Shown: positions 20,999 to 33,389, counted from the stretch's first letter. The stretch is DNA of 64,000 nt from Nelumbo lutea (GCA_022828595.1 JAKGHH010000007.1:41897973-41961972), one strand, 5' to 3'. Notes: a model not told the origin generated them from the sequence alone. A program made the numbers and translations.

Positions 20999-22833
20999 TG
21001 AATGGATGGGATATCCATCACATGGATGCCTAAGTCTTGTGGAATGGACTGGGCGAATTTCAAAAAAAATTCTCTCATCTTTGTAAGGAATCGAATTCCC
21101 TACTTTAGAAAAACATATTTTCAATGATCAATCTTGAACCATGAACCAAACCAGATCTAAACCAAAAGGAGTAGGAGGGAGGATGTACCTGATACGGAGA
21201 ATTAGTATCTCTCAATGGAGGTGTTCACGCCCAAGTAAGAATCCAAAGACTGCTCCCACTGAAAATGGCGCAGTGCAGGATGGAGCAGAATCAGCAATGT
21301 TCTTCAAAAGAACTTGACCTTCGCAAGAATCAACTGAATGGCTTATAAATACAGCTTCAATCAATCTTTTCCAAAATATTGGTATCAAGATCAGATCTTG
21401 ATTTCTCCCAAGAACTGGAGATCGAACTGGAGGTAATGGCGGCGACAGGAAGGAGGCGGCAAGAGAGATTTTGCAGAGGTTGCAGAAATATCTTCTGTGA
21501 TTTCAGCTCTGAAGACAAGAGTCTTAGGTTGCATGTCTAAAGGTTGTCGCCCCCTCCTCCTTTTATAGATTTAAAGGAATCAACTCCTAATAGGATTAGA
21601 AGCTGTTGATCAAAATTATATTTGGATTAGAAGTCCCTTTAAGTGATAAGGGAGAACCTTTATCTTATCTGCAAATCAGATAAGCCATCTCCTAATCTTG
21701 GACTCTTTAAGTAGATAGGGTCTTGGCCTAATCCTATTAGTTGATCCATCTCGAAATTCGCCCCTTAAGTGACTAATCAAATTAGCCCAGTTCGAAATGA
21801 GATTAAGGCTCATTTAATGTTATGTATTCATTTAGCCTTCTAAACTGCTGCCCAGTTGGGCTTCCTTGTATGGCATGGGACCCAAACATTGATCTACACA
21901 TCAACCACATGGGTTTAGCCCAGCCTTTGTTACAAGGCCTAGCCGTATACACTGTTATGGGCAGTGCACCCCCTGAAAATCATCTCATGGTCTTTATGAG
22001 CCCAACATTTACCTTAAGTGGTCATTGGGCCAATGCACCTTGTAACACCCAAGGACTGTGGGCAGATGCAAGATTAGTCTATTAAGTATTATCCTCAATG
22101 GTTTTACACTCAACCTCTCAGCCCATAATGATTATACTCTGCCTGACAAAAGAGGACCTCTCCCTCGGCTGCAAGGAAGTGTTGCACTCTCTGCAAAATA
22201 TATATCTTTATATATTTTGCAAAACAAAATCTCAACAATTAAAATCGGTTATCGGCAGCCTTGGTTTCCATCAAAAAGAGTGCATTCATGATCATTACAT
22301 TTGTTTGATAAAGGGGTTGATCCTATCACTATGATCACCCACTCAGATGAATTCTCAGACTGTCCAACATACCCAAGTTTTAACCCCGCTAGGATCTCAC
22401 TAATTGGTACATCAAAGACAATCCAATCCAACACTCAGTATAGTATCATAATCGAGTTTAGAGGTCAAGTGTAACTTTTCAGTTTTGTCCATCTATCTCC
22501 AAGGTATAGGGCAATACTGGAAATCTGGTCCAGTTCAAAGGTTCTATTAATCATACATTGCATGTGCTTCGGGTCTCACCCTAGTAGCTAAGATAAACCA
22601 CCCCAACAGTTAACAGCACACCAGTGTCAGCCTTGGCAGGATAAATCTCTCCAGACTTACCCAATAACTATGAACATTCTAAATTAACACAAGTCTCATT
22701 TAGTGTCCAATTTAAAGGTATTACACAGAAACACACCACAAAAACATGAATCAAATGTGTATTTTATTCATTTACAATAAATTCATAATGTACATATTTC
22801 TGATTGAAGCTAAAGACATACAACTATCTAACA
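20999..22833 (-). mobile_element. Solo copia LTR 2
   Basis: 1,835 bp with TG...CA ends and a perfect 5-bp target duplication TTTTC (20994-20998 and 22834-22838). It is the same family and orientation as the LTRs at 518-2454 and 4986-6525. No internal sequence is present. A TATA-like stretch (minus) lies near 21563-21570. Confidence 0.9.
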
Positions 22834-22838
22834 TTTTC

Positions 22839-23847
22839 AGCTTTTACCAATTTGTCCCAATAACTCACACTTCATAGAAACCATTATATTATGTTTTTTG
22901 TGTAAATAATTTATTTATAATCATCTAAAACTTAGCAGCTTCAGCTTATGAAAATACAGAATAGAATCCTGTCCATTGCAGCTAATCTACATTTTTTATT
23001 TATTATAATTATATATTTTTTATTTGCTAATTATGCATTGGCATACAAAACAATTATAATAGTGTTAATAGGCGGGATGCCTTTCGGACCAAAAAAACAA
23101 TAAAAAACATAAAAATGTATAAAGTGCTGCTCTCAAGAAAAAAAAAATCACTAGTAACTAAAATAACATGAAGTTTTTTGATATAACAAAATGAAATGGG
23201 TTAAGTATGTGAAATCTGACACAAAAATAATAACACATGTAAATTCTATTTAGAACAAAACCGAGTAGACACGTCCTCACCCATTTTGCTTTGGTATAGT
23301 GTCTATCGTTCAACATTATTATAATACAATGCTTTCTGAAACAAATAATTGGATAAATGTCAAAGAATGCTTCCTGAAACCATGATGTCCATTTTGCTTT
23401 GGTATGTGAAATTAGTGACCACTGAACAAACTTACCGAAACCCTTCAATCATCATTTTGTTTTCAAAATTTCTTCCAATTTTTCACAGAACAACCGGAAA
23501 ATTTGAAATAGACCCGAGTAAATTCATTGTACTAGAAAAAATTGTAATTTTCTTTGTGATACATATTGCAGTCAGCCAACCCTGCTTCCAAGATCACCTG
23601 TCACCTCAATTCATCCCAAAATTTCAAATGCCGTGAATAAATAGAGTTGTGCCCTGTTTTTTCTTGATATTTAGTTCTAGTTCTCCAACGGCATTCAGAT
23701 CAAACATTGAACCGAAAGAGCATTACATCTCCCTCCTGCACTACATAACTTTTCCCTTCGGATCTTAACTGCATTCAAAAGAGCAGTTAATGTCAGTTAT
23801 TTCCATCAAACAAAAACAGGAAAAATGGATAACATAGACATTGCATG
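22839..23847. other. AT-rich non-coding stretch
   Basis: No gene or element end is recognised. A direct repeat CATTTTGCTTTGGTAT occurs at about 23282 and 23391. Open frames here (23158-23448, 23349-23636) show no family motif. Confidence 0.4.
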
Positions 23848-24000
23848 ATAGGTGGTGCACAATAAGCCCCCTTATATCTCACTAGTATTTTGTAATACTG
23901 ATTGTAGTTAATTTAAGGTCGTATATAGAGTTATTGAGATATTGGGCCGAGAAGCTATATTGGTTACATTTCATTATTTCTTCTTCACTTGGCATCAAAG
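23848..24000 (+). mobile_element. Possible short copia LTR end with primer site
   Basis: It begins TGATAGGTGG and runs to CTTCTTCAC, followed by TTGGCATCAAAGCCAAG at about 23981-23997, a decayed version of the initiator-Met primer site. No partner LTR of this type precedes the coding remnant downstream, so its ownership is uncertain. A (GAA)n microsatellite lies at about 24205-24231. Confidence 0.35.
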
Positions 24001-24429
24001 CCAAGTTATTTTCGTTTTCTCTCTCCATTCAACCCATGCTCTAGGATCAGCAGTGTATGGACCGCTAAATTGTTGATCATCTACAACTGTTTTCACCTGG
24101 TTGGGAGAAGATTTAGGAGCTGTTTGCTGTCCAAAAAGGTAACTGGAGAGTTTGGCCCTGTTTTAATGGTTCAAACCAGTCTTGTTCTGAGAGAGAGGAG
24201 AGAGAGAAGAAGAAGAAGAAGAAGAAGAAGAACCTGTAAACTAGTGAGTTAAACCCTATTAGTCAACCATAATCTCTATTATAATGTAATTAGAGTACAT
24301 GGTCAAATATGCCCCCACTTAGTATGGGACAAGTGAACTAAAAAAGTCAAGACAGAATTGCCACGTTATCACATAACTTAAAACATAATGAAATGATATT
24401 GCTGTTTCGAATCAAGGAAACTTGCTGGT

Positions 24430-25290
24430 TGCTACTTATTTTGCTACCCTCAAAGGACTTTGGAAGAACTTGATCACCATCTCATCATTGACTGGAAAAA
24501 TTCTGAAGATAAGGAAATGCATGAGAAACAAATTGAAGAGATGAGAGTGTTTAAATTTTTTGCCGGATTAGACTCTTCATATGATGACATTCGATCTCAG
24601 ATTTTGGGGAGACATGAACTCCCTAGCTTACAACATGCTTTCTACCTAATCAGAAATGAGGAAATTAGAAGGAAATAAATGAATGTTGAGGCTTCCACAC
24701 CACAAATGGAGCACTCAGCTCTTGCTTCAACTACCCAAAGGAGTGAAAAAGGGAGAGACAAGAAAAATCTGAAGTGTTCTCACTGTGGTGGAGAGAAGCA
24801 CATCAAAGATACATGCTGGATTTTGTACCCCCATCTAAAACCAGCAGCCTTAAGGATAAGAAGCCAAGTAAAGGTTCAGGAGCCCACGGACACGTAAAAA
24901 GCTCAAATATGGTGGTTGGAATGCATAAAACTGGAATTACTAGTGTTTCTTCTAGTATAGGACAGACCACTACTCCTTTATATAGCTTTCTTGAGTTCAC
25001 AGCAAAAGAGATGGACATTCTCAATCAAGCTATGGCTCGATTGAAAGTCTTGTTTCCCAAACCCTTGGGTTATTGATTCAGGAGCTTCTGAACACATGAC
25101 CAACAACTCTTATTCTCATCTTATCATCTGGTTTCTAGACAAGATAAAGGGTGGTAGATGGTTGTTTATCTCTTATTCATGGGAAAGGTGATATCCAACT
25201 TGGAAAAACTCTTTCTCTTAAGTCTACCTTGCATGTTCCTAATTTTAACACCAACCTACTTTCAGTTTCTAGAATAACAAAAACGATTGG
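24430..25290 (+). pseudogene. Copia D gag and protease remnant
   Basis: It starts abruptly within gag (TLKGLW, then ELDHHLIIDW) and continues FKFFAGLDSSYDDIRSQILG and a zinc knuckle CSHCGGEKHIKDTCW at about 24775-24820. A protease trace follows near 25070-25090 (VIDSGASEHMTN). Stops at 24676 and later break it. The gag N-terminus and leader are missing. The sequence resembles copia G at 47741-53467, so it is an older relative. Confidence 0.75.
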
Positions 25291-26260
25291 GAGTGGTTCA
25301 GTCTAGAGGTCTCTACTATCTCAATGAAGACATCGGTTCAGCTCTTAAGACAGTCTAATAATATCAGTGAATACAAGGAGTCTAGTACTTTGGTTTGTCT
25401 TTGGCATGCCAGATTAGGTCTCTTGTCTTTTTCATTGTTGAGTCTTGTTTCCAAAGTTGTTTGAGAAGGTGTCCTTTTATGATGTGTGCCAAATGTCTAA
25501 ACATTGTAGAACAAATCATCCATGTTTCAGTAATGAAGCTAATGCTCCTTCTGATTTAATTCATTTTAATGTTTGGGGTCCCTCACCCATTATTTCCATG
25601 GATGGTTATTGGCATTTCATTAGTTTTATTGATCACTTTACAAGATGCACTTGGATTTATTTGATGAAAGAAAGAGAATAAGTACCTAGAATCATTATGG
25701 TGTTCTATAAGATGATCGAGACACAACTTGGAAAGAAGGTTAAACAAGTCCGTTCAGATAATGCAGTTGAATATTTCAAGAGTTCTCTAAATGTGTTCTT
25801 TGAAGATGAAGGGACCTTACATCAATCATCATGTACTTACACGCCACAACAAAATAGAGTTGCGGAAAGGAATAATAGACATTTACTTGAGACTACTCAT
25901 GATCTAATGATTCAAAGCAAAGTCCCAATGAAGTTTTGGTCTCATGTTATTTTGATAGCTTCTTATTTTATCAACCGAATGCCATCCAAGGTTTTGAGGA
26001 TGAGAACCCCTTTTTTATGTCATGTGTCCAAAGCAAGTTGTGTTCTTTTTGCCTCCTAAGTTTTTGGTTGCGTATGTTTTATTCATGTTAATGATCCTAA
26101 ACGGACAAAGTTGGATCCAAAGGCAATCAGTGGCGTGTTCTTGGGTTATTAAAAGGATATAAATGTCTTGATCCAACTACCAGAAGGAAATTCATCACCA
26201 AGGATGTCACCTTTTGTGAGTTACAATCCTTCTTTGAGCCTCCTCGGAATCCTCTTTAGG
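25291..26260 (+). pseudogene. Copia D GAG-pre-integrase and integrase
   Basis: LWHARLGLLSFSLL near 25400 is the pre-integrase motif, followed by the zinc-finger part DVCQMSKHCR. The core has HFNVWGPSP (first Asp replaced by Asn), RSDNAVEYF (second Asp kept) and RVAERNNRHLLE (Glu kept). Stops near 25680 and 26057, plus frame changes, inactivate it. It continues into the KLDPKAISGVFLGY-like end. Confidence 0.78.
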
Positions 26261-26468
26261 GGGATGCTAGTGGAGTGGAAGAGTTCCTTACAAGCTAACC
26301 CTTTTGTCTTAGCTCCTACCTCTCCTACTTCCTCAAACCCTCCTCATGTTGAACTTTCTTCCTCTTGTCCAATGGAGACTACAAGTGATGAAAACCCTCC
26401 TCGTGATGTTATTCCTTGTCCTGAGGCAACTGGTCTTGACCTTGATGATGAAAGGCAACTAAGTGTTT

Positions 26469-26472
<4 letters not shown>

Positions 26473-26508
<36 letters not shown>
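26473..26508 (+). repeat. (GA)n microsatellite
   Basis: About 18 GA dinucleotides inside the integrase-RT linker of copia D. The Arg/Glu repeat it would encode is an artefact of the repeat. Confidence 0.9.
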
Positions 26509-26511
<3 letters not shown>

Positions 26512-26579
26512 CCACCAATGAATGACTATGACCAATCGAAAACTTTAGATTCCGGACAAGGTATTGCTCCTCCCATTAC

Positions 26580-28085
26580 TCCTCTAATCCTGATTCAAAT
26601 CTTCCTATTGCCTTGTGGAAACTAGTCCGTTCATACACTTTTCGTCCTATTAATAGATTTGTTTCAGAGGCTTTTGTGTTGGCCTTGTCCTTTGTCTCTA
26701 ATCCTTCCAAGTACTCAGAGTGGATCTACCGGCCAGGAAAAGCACTATAGAGTGCAAGTGGGTATATATATACAATCAAACACAAGGCTGATGGTTCCAT
26801 CGAGAGGTATAAAGCCAAAATAGTTGCAAAAGGATTCACCCAAAAGGAAGGGATTAATTATAAGGAGACCTTTGCTCCAGTTGCCAAATTGAATATTATA
26901 CAGGTGCTACTCTCTCTTGCAGCAAATGTTTCTTGGAAACTACATCAGTTAGATGTTAAGAATGTTTTCTTAAACGGAGATGTATAAGAAGAAGCCTACA
27001 TGGACCCTCCTCTAGGGTATGACATGAGAGGAAAGGTATACAAGCTAGGGAGGACTTATATGGCTTCAAGCAATCTCCAAGGGCTTGGTTTGAAAGATTA
27101 TGCAAGGCAACGAAGGTTGTTGGGCACAAGCAAAGCAGTGTTGATCACATGTTCTATAAAAGAAATGAAGGAAAACTAACAACAATGATTGTTTATATTG
27201 ATCACATGGTTTTTACGAGAGATAATTAGAATGAGATTCGAAAGTTGAAAGACTTCTTAGCCTCGAAGTTTCAAATCAAAGATCTGGGACTTCTGAAATA
27301 TTACTTGGGAATAGAGGTAAGGAAGCTAGGAGCCAAACCAACAGACACTCCTATAGAGAAAAATCATGGGATGCAGGAAGATGATGCAAAACTGTATCCT
27401 AACAAAGAGAGATATAAAAAGTTAGTTGAAAAATTGCTTTACTTATCCCTCACAAGACCTAATATTGCATATGTAGTTCATGTGGTTGGCCAAATTATGC
27501 ATGCTCCACGTGCTACACATATGAGGGCAGTAGAAATGATCTTAAGATACTTGAAGACATGTCCTAGGAAGGGATTACTGTTTAAGAAATGCTACAAAAT
27601 AGAGGTGAAAGCCTACACTAATGCCAATTGGGCAAGTTCTCATGGAGATAAAAGGTCTACATCTGGATATTATACCTCCATAGGTGTCAATCTAGTCACT
27701 TAGAGAAGCAAGAAACAAACTGTTGTTGCAAAATCAAGCACCAATGCTGAATATAGGGCTATGGCCCATGGTGTTGCTGAACTACTTTGGCTCTAGTCTC
27801 CAGATTCTTCTAAAGGAGTTGGAGATAGAATAACTGGACCTAAAGTTGTATTGTGATAATCAGGCTACAATCAACATTGCTAACAACCCAAACCAACATA
27901 CTAGAACAAAGCACATTGAGATTGATAGACACTTTGTGCAAGAAAGAGTTGTTTCTCGTGACCTTTGCATCCCTTAATGCCATCTACAAGACAACTTGCT
28001 GATGTTCTTACCAAGGGCCTCACCAAGAGAAGATTTATGGAACTGTTATGCAAGTTGAGGATGAAAGATATTTATGCTCAACTTG
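26580..28085 (+). pseudogene. Copia D reverse transcriptase and RNase H
   Basis: RT motifs: ERYKAKIVAKGFTQKEG, ETFAPVAKLN, LHQLDVKNVFLNGDV then a stop, and VYIDHMVFT, where the catalytic YVDD has become YIDH. Later parts are KDLGLLKYYLGIEV, RYKKLVEKLLYL and YTNANWASSHGDKRSTSGY. RNase H follows: STNAEYRAMAHGVAEL, LYCDNQATINIANNP and HIEIDRHFVQE. Several stops and frameshifts. The coding end runs straight into the purine-rich ACTTGAGGAG tract and the LTR. Confidence 0.82.
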
Positions 28086-28090
28086 AGGAG

Positions 28091-28357
28091 TGTTGTGAGA
28101 CCTAGTTTGTAGCCTTATCCTTAGTGGTCGACTACTATCAACATATTGCTCTTAGTAGTCGACTACTATCAGCATATTGTTCCTAGTAGTCAACTACTTG
28201 ACGAAAGAGATCTCTTAATAGTCGACTACTTGGACACTGTTGTAATTTTTCTTTTGTATTTGATCGCCCTAGTATATAAATGAAGGGTTGGCGCTGCCAA
28301 CAAAACTTTTTTTTGCCTCTCTCACATCTCTTTTTCTTTTCTTCTCTTCCTTCTTCA
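28091..28357 (+). mobile_element. 3' LTR of copia D
   Basis: It starts TGTTGTGAGACC right after the polypurine tract ACTTGAGGAG; the proposed end is TTCTTCA at 28357. TATATAAATGAAGG near 28272 is the TATA region. U3 holds four near-palindromes TAGTAGTCGACTACTA spaced 31-32 bp (28122, 28153, 28184, 28216). The 3' end is estimated because no matching 5' LTR exists in the window. Confidence 0.65.
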
Positions 28358-28390
28358 TAGAAAACAGGAGGGACGAAGGATTTGGGGATT

Positions 28391-29860
28391 AAGGGAGAGG
28401 GAAGTGAAGGTGAAGAAGGTAAGAATGAGGGTGAGGGTTAGAAAAAATATAAAAGGAAAAAGTACAAAACTTTCTCATTAGAGGAGATTGGAAAGGAGGG
28501 ATGGAAGCGGATTCAAGGGAGAAAAATGAGTTGGAACCGATGACTGTTGAGAGCCATATAGAGAAGACTGCTAACATTGAGGAAGTGGTGAATAGTAGAG
28601 TGAAAGTTGGGCTCAATTTGGAAAGAGTACAAATACAAATATGTATAGTGAAAATACATACAAAATAATACAAATTACAGGGTTTTGCGCTCTACATATT
28701 TGTATTTGTACTCCTTCCAAACTGAGCCTTGGAAAAAATTTTGGGTCTATTTTTTTTCTAGGTGGGGAGAAATTCACAAAAGAAGCCTTTAGACTTGTGG
28801 AGGAAACATTTGGGAAGAACAAAGGTATGACAGATCCAATGGTTAATCCTAATTGTGATAACTCAACAAGGAAAGAGGTGGAAATGATTGCCATAGGTTG
28901 TGGGGATATCATAGAGAAGCCATATAGAGAAGACTGCTAACATTGAGGAAGTGGTGAATAGTAGAGTGAAAGTTGGGCTCAATTTGGAAAGAGTACAAAT
29001 ACAAATATGTATAGTGAAAATACATACAAAATAATACAAATTACAGGGTTTTGCGCTCTACATATTTGTATTTGTACTCCTTCCAAACTGAGCCTTGGAA
29101 AAAATTTTGGGTCTATTTTTTTTCTAGGTGGGGAGAAATTCACAAAAGAAGCCTTTAGACTTGTGGAGGAAACATTTGGGAAGAACAAAGGTATGACAGA
29201 TCCAATGGTTAATCCTAATTGTGATAACTCAACAAGGAAAGAGGTGGAAATGATTGCCATAGGTTGTGGGGATATCATAGAGAAGCCAAAAGAAGAGGTC
29301 GAGGGGGTGGTGGTTGAATACAGGGGTCAAAAGCCAGCAGGGAATCCTGAAGCAGCGGTGGGAAATCTAAATGCAGTTAAAAGATTTAGAAGTCAAAAGT
29401 ATAAAAGAACACAACAGCAATTACTAGTCTCTAAGGTTTTCACAAGGTTAAAAGGTGGTCTATTCGGAATGGGACCTAACAAGCTCCTAAAAAAACCCAA
29501 AGGAATAGTCAAAAAACGACAACAAAATTGTACTAAAAAAACTGAGAAAGATGCTTGAAGCGGCATTTTGGGGTTTGGGTGTCTTGCTTGGGTATTTGTT
29601 GGGCATTGGGCTGGTTTGATATTCCCATTTCTTTCATCTTTTTTTGTCTCGTATTGTATTGTTGTGGGTAAGGGGCTTTCGTTAGTTGGGTCTTATTTTA
29701 GTCTGGTTCTAGATTTGGTTGATTTGGGTTTGTTTTGTCTCATCAGGGTTTTCTTTGGGTTGGATTTTCTTTCCGAGTGATTTCTTATCACCCTCCTTGT
29801 ATCTTCTTTTTTTGTTTCAATAAATCTTTTTTTTTATCTTCAAAAAAATTGGATTGGGAC
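28391..29860 (+). mobile_element. Non-LTR-like remnant with duplicated segment
   Basis: Fragments of a basic protein (KKYKRKKYKTFSLEEIG near 28440; KRFRSQKYKRTQQQLL near 29380) precede a T/G-rich stretch and CAATAAAT near 29818 with a short A tail at about 29845. This looks like a retroposed 3' end, perhaps a LINE ORF1 plus 3' UTR with ORF2 deleted. The last open stretch (29007-29558, 183 residues) has no clear family. Identification as LINE is tentative. Confidence 0.35.
28553..29284 (+). repeat. Perfect 366-bp tandem duplication
   Basis: 28553-28918 is repeated without visible change at 28919-29284, and a 3-bp GCC marks each junction. Each copy contains an inverted repeat: in the first, 28610-28648 pairs with 28690-28728 with about three mismatches and a 41-bp loop. 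Identical 99-residue open frames on both strands are by-products of the duplication. Confidence 0.92.
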
Positions 29861-29861
29861 T

Positions 29862-30345
29862 TTTCTAGGGTTTATTAGAGACTTAATAGAAATCTTTAAA
29901 TAAACATTAGAGGTTGGTAGCACAGATTACACGTTCAGGCACTCTAGACAACACAAATTAGTCCAAAAACCCAAGCTTTGAACCACCTTCAAGAAGGCAA
30001 TTTCTTGGGATCATCGACTTATAAAATCCTCCATTAATAGACATGATTTGGGTAGCCAAACACATTTGTGTTGTCAAGGAATCATGTGATTCAATATCAA
30101 AGGTTGAACCAACTTCAACCGAATTGAATTGCTAGAAAGAGGAGATCGGATTCTTGGGTGTGAACACCACAGTTGTTCTTGCACTTGTGAGGACTCTTCT
30201 ATCAGATAAAGTTCCAATCTTTCTCTTAGTTTTGGATCTAATTTGATATGGCTCAAATCCCAAAATCGATTTTGAGGAGAAAAAGATAGCTTTCTCCCAT
30301 GTGATTTTGCTACTTCCCTATCCAATTCTTCGGTTCTTGAACCCT
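29862..30345. other. Possible LTR fragment, unassigned
   Basis: No coding sequence. GGGTGTGAACACCACAG at about 30157 and the surrounding text recall the leader half of the copia E1-type LTRs (minus orientation), but similarity is weak. Confidence 0.3.
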
Positions 30346-30944
30346 AATTTTGGAAAAAAAAATTAACAGAAAAATCCAACCTTGTGCATGTCACAACTTT
30401 CAGGTGACCAGATGCAGGTATGGTTTGTTTGAAGGTCTTGTGAACGCTCCTTTATGTATTTTTGATGATCATATGATAACTGGGGGGGTGTGTGTTGATA
30501 GAAAGTGTAGTGATAAATCTGGTATGATTGTATGCCTTGGTAAGTGTTGGAAGTCTGTTATGGGTGTTAAGAGACTGTAGAACACTGTTTAGAACAAGGA
30601 CTGAAGATTTTTTTTCCAGATCTAAACGTATATTTCAGATCTTTAAGTATTTCTTTCCTTTTCGGCAGAGTGTTCTATGTCCCCACGACTTGGACTGATT
30701 CTCTAACTCTCCCCTTTTCTTTTCTCCTTCTCTTCTCTCCTTTCTTTTGCTACAACTTACTGCTATTCCAGATTTCTTGCATTGTCCTTTATTGTTTTAT
30801 TTTAAACATTCTACTAAACCAATGCTGATGTATTGTTATAAACTCTTCACCCAATACAACATGATAAGGCAAAACACATTTAAGCTAAGAAGTGTTTTAT
30901 CTAAGAAAGTATGCTGTCTAGAAGTGCCTTCCATTATTGACTTC
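30346..30944. other. No recognised feature
   Basis: AT-rich sequence with pyrimidine tracts near 30700-30750. Short open frames (30350-30580, 30747-30974) show no motif. Confidence 0.35.
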
Positions 30945-31320
30945 AGGACAGAAATTAGTAGATGTCTTCACTAAAGATGTCATCAAGTCAAAGCTTGATG
31001 ATTTTGTAAGCAAGATGAGGATGAGCATGATTAACAACTATGACCGGCTTGAAGTGGAGTACTGATAGGTTTATAAGTTTGTAATAGAGAGCAGACTAGG
31101 CATTTCCATTGTTATTTTTTGTTATTTTTCTTTATATAACTAGTAGGGGTATATTTGTAACTTCTGGTTATATTTAGTAGTTAATATAAAAGATAGTGGG
31201 GCTACACATGAACCCCATGATTATTGTTTTCCCTCCATCCTATATTCTCTTCATCTTCTCATTCTTATACCTTCCGCATATTATTTGTCTTCACTTCTCA
31301 GTTCTAAAAGTAGTCAGAAT
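30945..31320 (+). mobile_element. 3' end of a copia element and its LTR
   Basis: It reads QKLVDVFTKDVIKSKLDDFV and SKMRM to a stop at about 31065, the last residues of copia RNase H/pol (family pattern QLADIFTK...LCKMGM). LTR-like TGATAGGTTTATAAG starts at about 31064 and runs to roughly 31320. It is 5'-truncated. Confidence 0.55.
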
Positions 31321-31639
31321 CTATTGATTCATGTTGCTAATTTACAAGATAAGTAAGCATTCTTTTATCTTTCTTTACATGTATCCAACAAATAGAAAAT
31401 AGAATTGTACTCCAAAATAATATTTCTCTCTTGCTTCTCTTTAACTGAAAATATAGGATTCTATGTGACTTGGTAAATGTAACAGTATTCCATGTCTCCT
31501 GCCTTCCTTTTCTCTTCCAAGCAGCTCTGTTCAACTTAGTTAACAATTTTGACCAGTAAACCATAACCCAAACATTCTCAATTGATGACGTGAAGTAGCA
31601 TTACTGTAAAATACATCCATCTCCTAGTCATTATCATCA

Positions 31640-31740
31640 TCATCGAAAACTTATCCTTACTATATGGGGTTGGCTACATGAATCCCGTTTCGCTATTCCA
31701 TTCTATTTAATGGTATATCCCATTGTTAAATTATGAATTT
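31640..31740 (-). mobile_element. RTE-type LINE 3' end fragment
   Basis: The minus strand contains the tail motif GGGATTCATGTAGCCAACCC followed by (GATGAT)n, matching the end of the RTE copy at 40304-40985. RTE LINEs characteristically end in short microsatellites. Confidence 0.55.
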
Positions 31741-32671
31741 ATGAGCACTCCATGACCATAAGAGTTTGGAAAAAGCTTTAACGTCAGCTTCCAACCTGAC
31801 ACAACACTCATTTATTTGGGCTTGGGACCAGGGGTATAAGCTGAGTAAATGCGATTTTAGTATTTGGGTAGGCCCCATTTAGGATGTCTTATAGATATTC
31901 CCATTATTACAGTTATACTAGGGTCAGAGTCAAGCTTCTGATACTAGCTTAAATGTGCAAATGAATAGAAAAGATTAAATAGATTTTAACAGTAGAATTT
32001 TCTATTAAAAGCTTCAGTATATAATCCCTCTGTAGCTTGAAAGAAACCAAAACAAATACACAGATAGATAACATTTTCATATAACATTCAAGTAAGGTCA
32101 TAATCAGCCCAGTTGTATGTACAAGACTGTAGATAGCCTTTCTCCCTACATAGAATAAGTATTTTGCATAAATATATGAATTAATTATAGAGGACCATCA
32201 TCATCCAAGTTTCATGAACAAGGTCGTAGATGGTTGTCTCCCCATACAAATGGAGAGAGCAAGAGAGTAGACGAACGGAGAAACATAACCTTCCTTGTAG
32301 ATGAGATTGTAGAGATATAATGGTGAAGAGATGAAGGATCATCTTCTCTTCTACTTTAAAAGACTTAGGCTAGACTTCTTCCTTTTCACTCCTTAGTTCT
32401 CCACGCCTCCTTTTCTATTTCTTCTCATTTTATTTTTCTTGTTGCTAAAATAAAGTTATTATAATGGACTAATGGCATTAGCCCCTTTCCTTACAAAAGC
32501 AGGGTTATATAGAAGAGGGAGATGATTAGATAACTTTTTGTTGATAGTAAAACAAAATTTTCATTAAAGGAAAAGAAAAAAAGTTACACAGCATATCCAA
32601 GTTACACAGCATATCCAATTTCCATTTGAAAACTCAAAAAACTTCCCTAAATTTTCCATAAGGTTCTGATA
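31741..32671. other. No recognised gene
   Basis: AT-rich intergenic or ancient element DNA. An 18-bp unit AGTTACACAGCATATCCA is directly repeated at about 32583 and 32600. Confidence 0.4.
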
Positions 32672-32739
32672 GGCCCCCAATTAACTTTACGTATGCCAGG
32701 AAGGGGAAAGGTCAGCTTTCGGCTAAAGGGGGAAATAAT

Positions 32740-32807
32740 TGAACATGGGGGCAATTATGGCTGGAGGTAATAAGGAGGGTCTTGAGGCATTTATAGCTAT
32801 GTCAGTT
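32740..32807 (+). mobile_element. Chromovirus LTR start fragment
   Basis: TGAACATGGGGGC follows a polypurine tract GGCTAAAGGGGGAAATAAT; the LTR breaks off at about 32807 and joins inverted gag sequence. It matches the first 68 bp of the LTR at 37040. Confidence 0.8.
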
Positions 32808-32810
32808 GTA

Positions 32811-32998
32811 GACAAAGGAGCCCAAAAGGTCCGTTGCTGAAGCAACAGATCAAAACGTCTTACCAGATCTTGAACGCCTCCTTCCAGAGACGAGATCTTT
32901 GATAGTCCAGCTGCTACCTTTTCTGGATCGAGTCACTGAATCTCATTACGTAAGCCATCCATCTCCACCTGCGATGCCACTTCCTTAGCTGTCACCAT
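32811..32998 (-). pseudogene. Chromovirus gag N-terminus, inverted
   Basis: ATG at 32998-32996 (MVTAKEVASQVEMDGLRNE), then a TGA, LSKISSLEGGVQDLVRRFDL, broken off at 32811. Initiation codon, leader and primer site (about 33013-33027, minus GTAGTATCAGAGCC) are in correct order for a minus-strand element. Confidence 0.75.
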
Positions 32999-33027
32999 GG
33001 CCGAGGAAAGACGGGCTCTGATACTAC

Positions 33028-33389
33028 TGTTAGGTCCCAGAAACTTTACACACAATTCTCAGACTCGCAGCAGAATTCACACAACTCAAATATCAGCAAA
33101 GAAACTGGTATGCATTCAGAAGAAAGGAAGAACAGTAACAGTTGGTCAGTTCTTCGAGAGACCGCCGGCTCTCCCAATCACTAACAGTATTCTTCACTCA
33201 ACAAAAGCTTACCTCCCCTATCCCCCAAAGCCCCTTCTTATACTCTTCTTACAGCATAACTGACTCCCTCAATAAATGCCCAGCTGGCCAAGTTATAAAT
33301 GCCCACACTCTTCTTATTCCTAACTGACATAGCTATAAATGCCTCAAGACCCTCCTTATTCCCTCCAGCCATAATTGCCCCCATGTTCA
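33028..33389 (-). mobile_element. Chromovirus LTR, inverted
   Basis: A 362-bp LTR on the minus strand (TGAACATGGGGG to CCTAACA) with a primer site on one side and the pol end plus polypurine tract on the other. It is closely similar to 37040-37401. Open frames in it (33142-33327) are shadows shared with the other LTR. Confidence 0.88.

Noticed and set aside
28613..29278. Identical 99-residue open frames on both strands
   Set aside because: They arise from the inverted repeat and the 366-bp duplication and have no protein signature.
29568..29780. Hydrophobic 70-residue open frame
   Set aside because: T/G-rich 3'-UTR-like sequence before an A tail; hydrophobicity follows from composition, not from a membrane protein.
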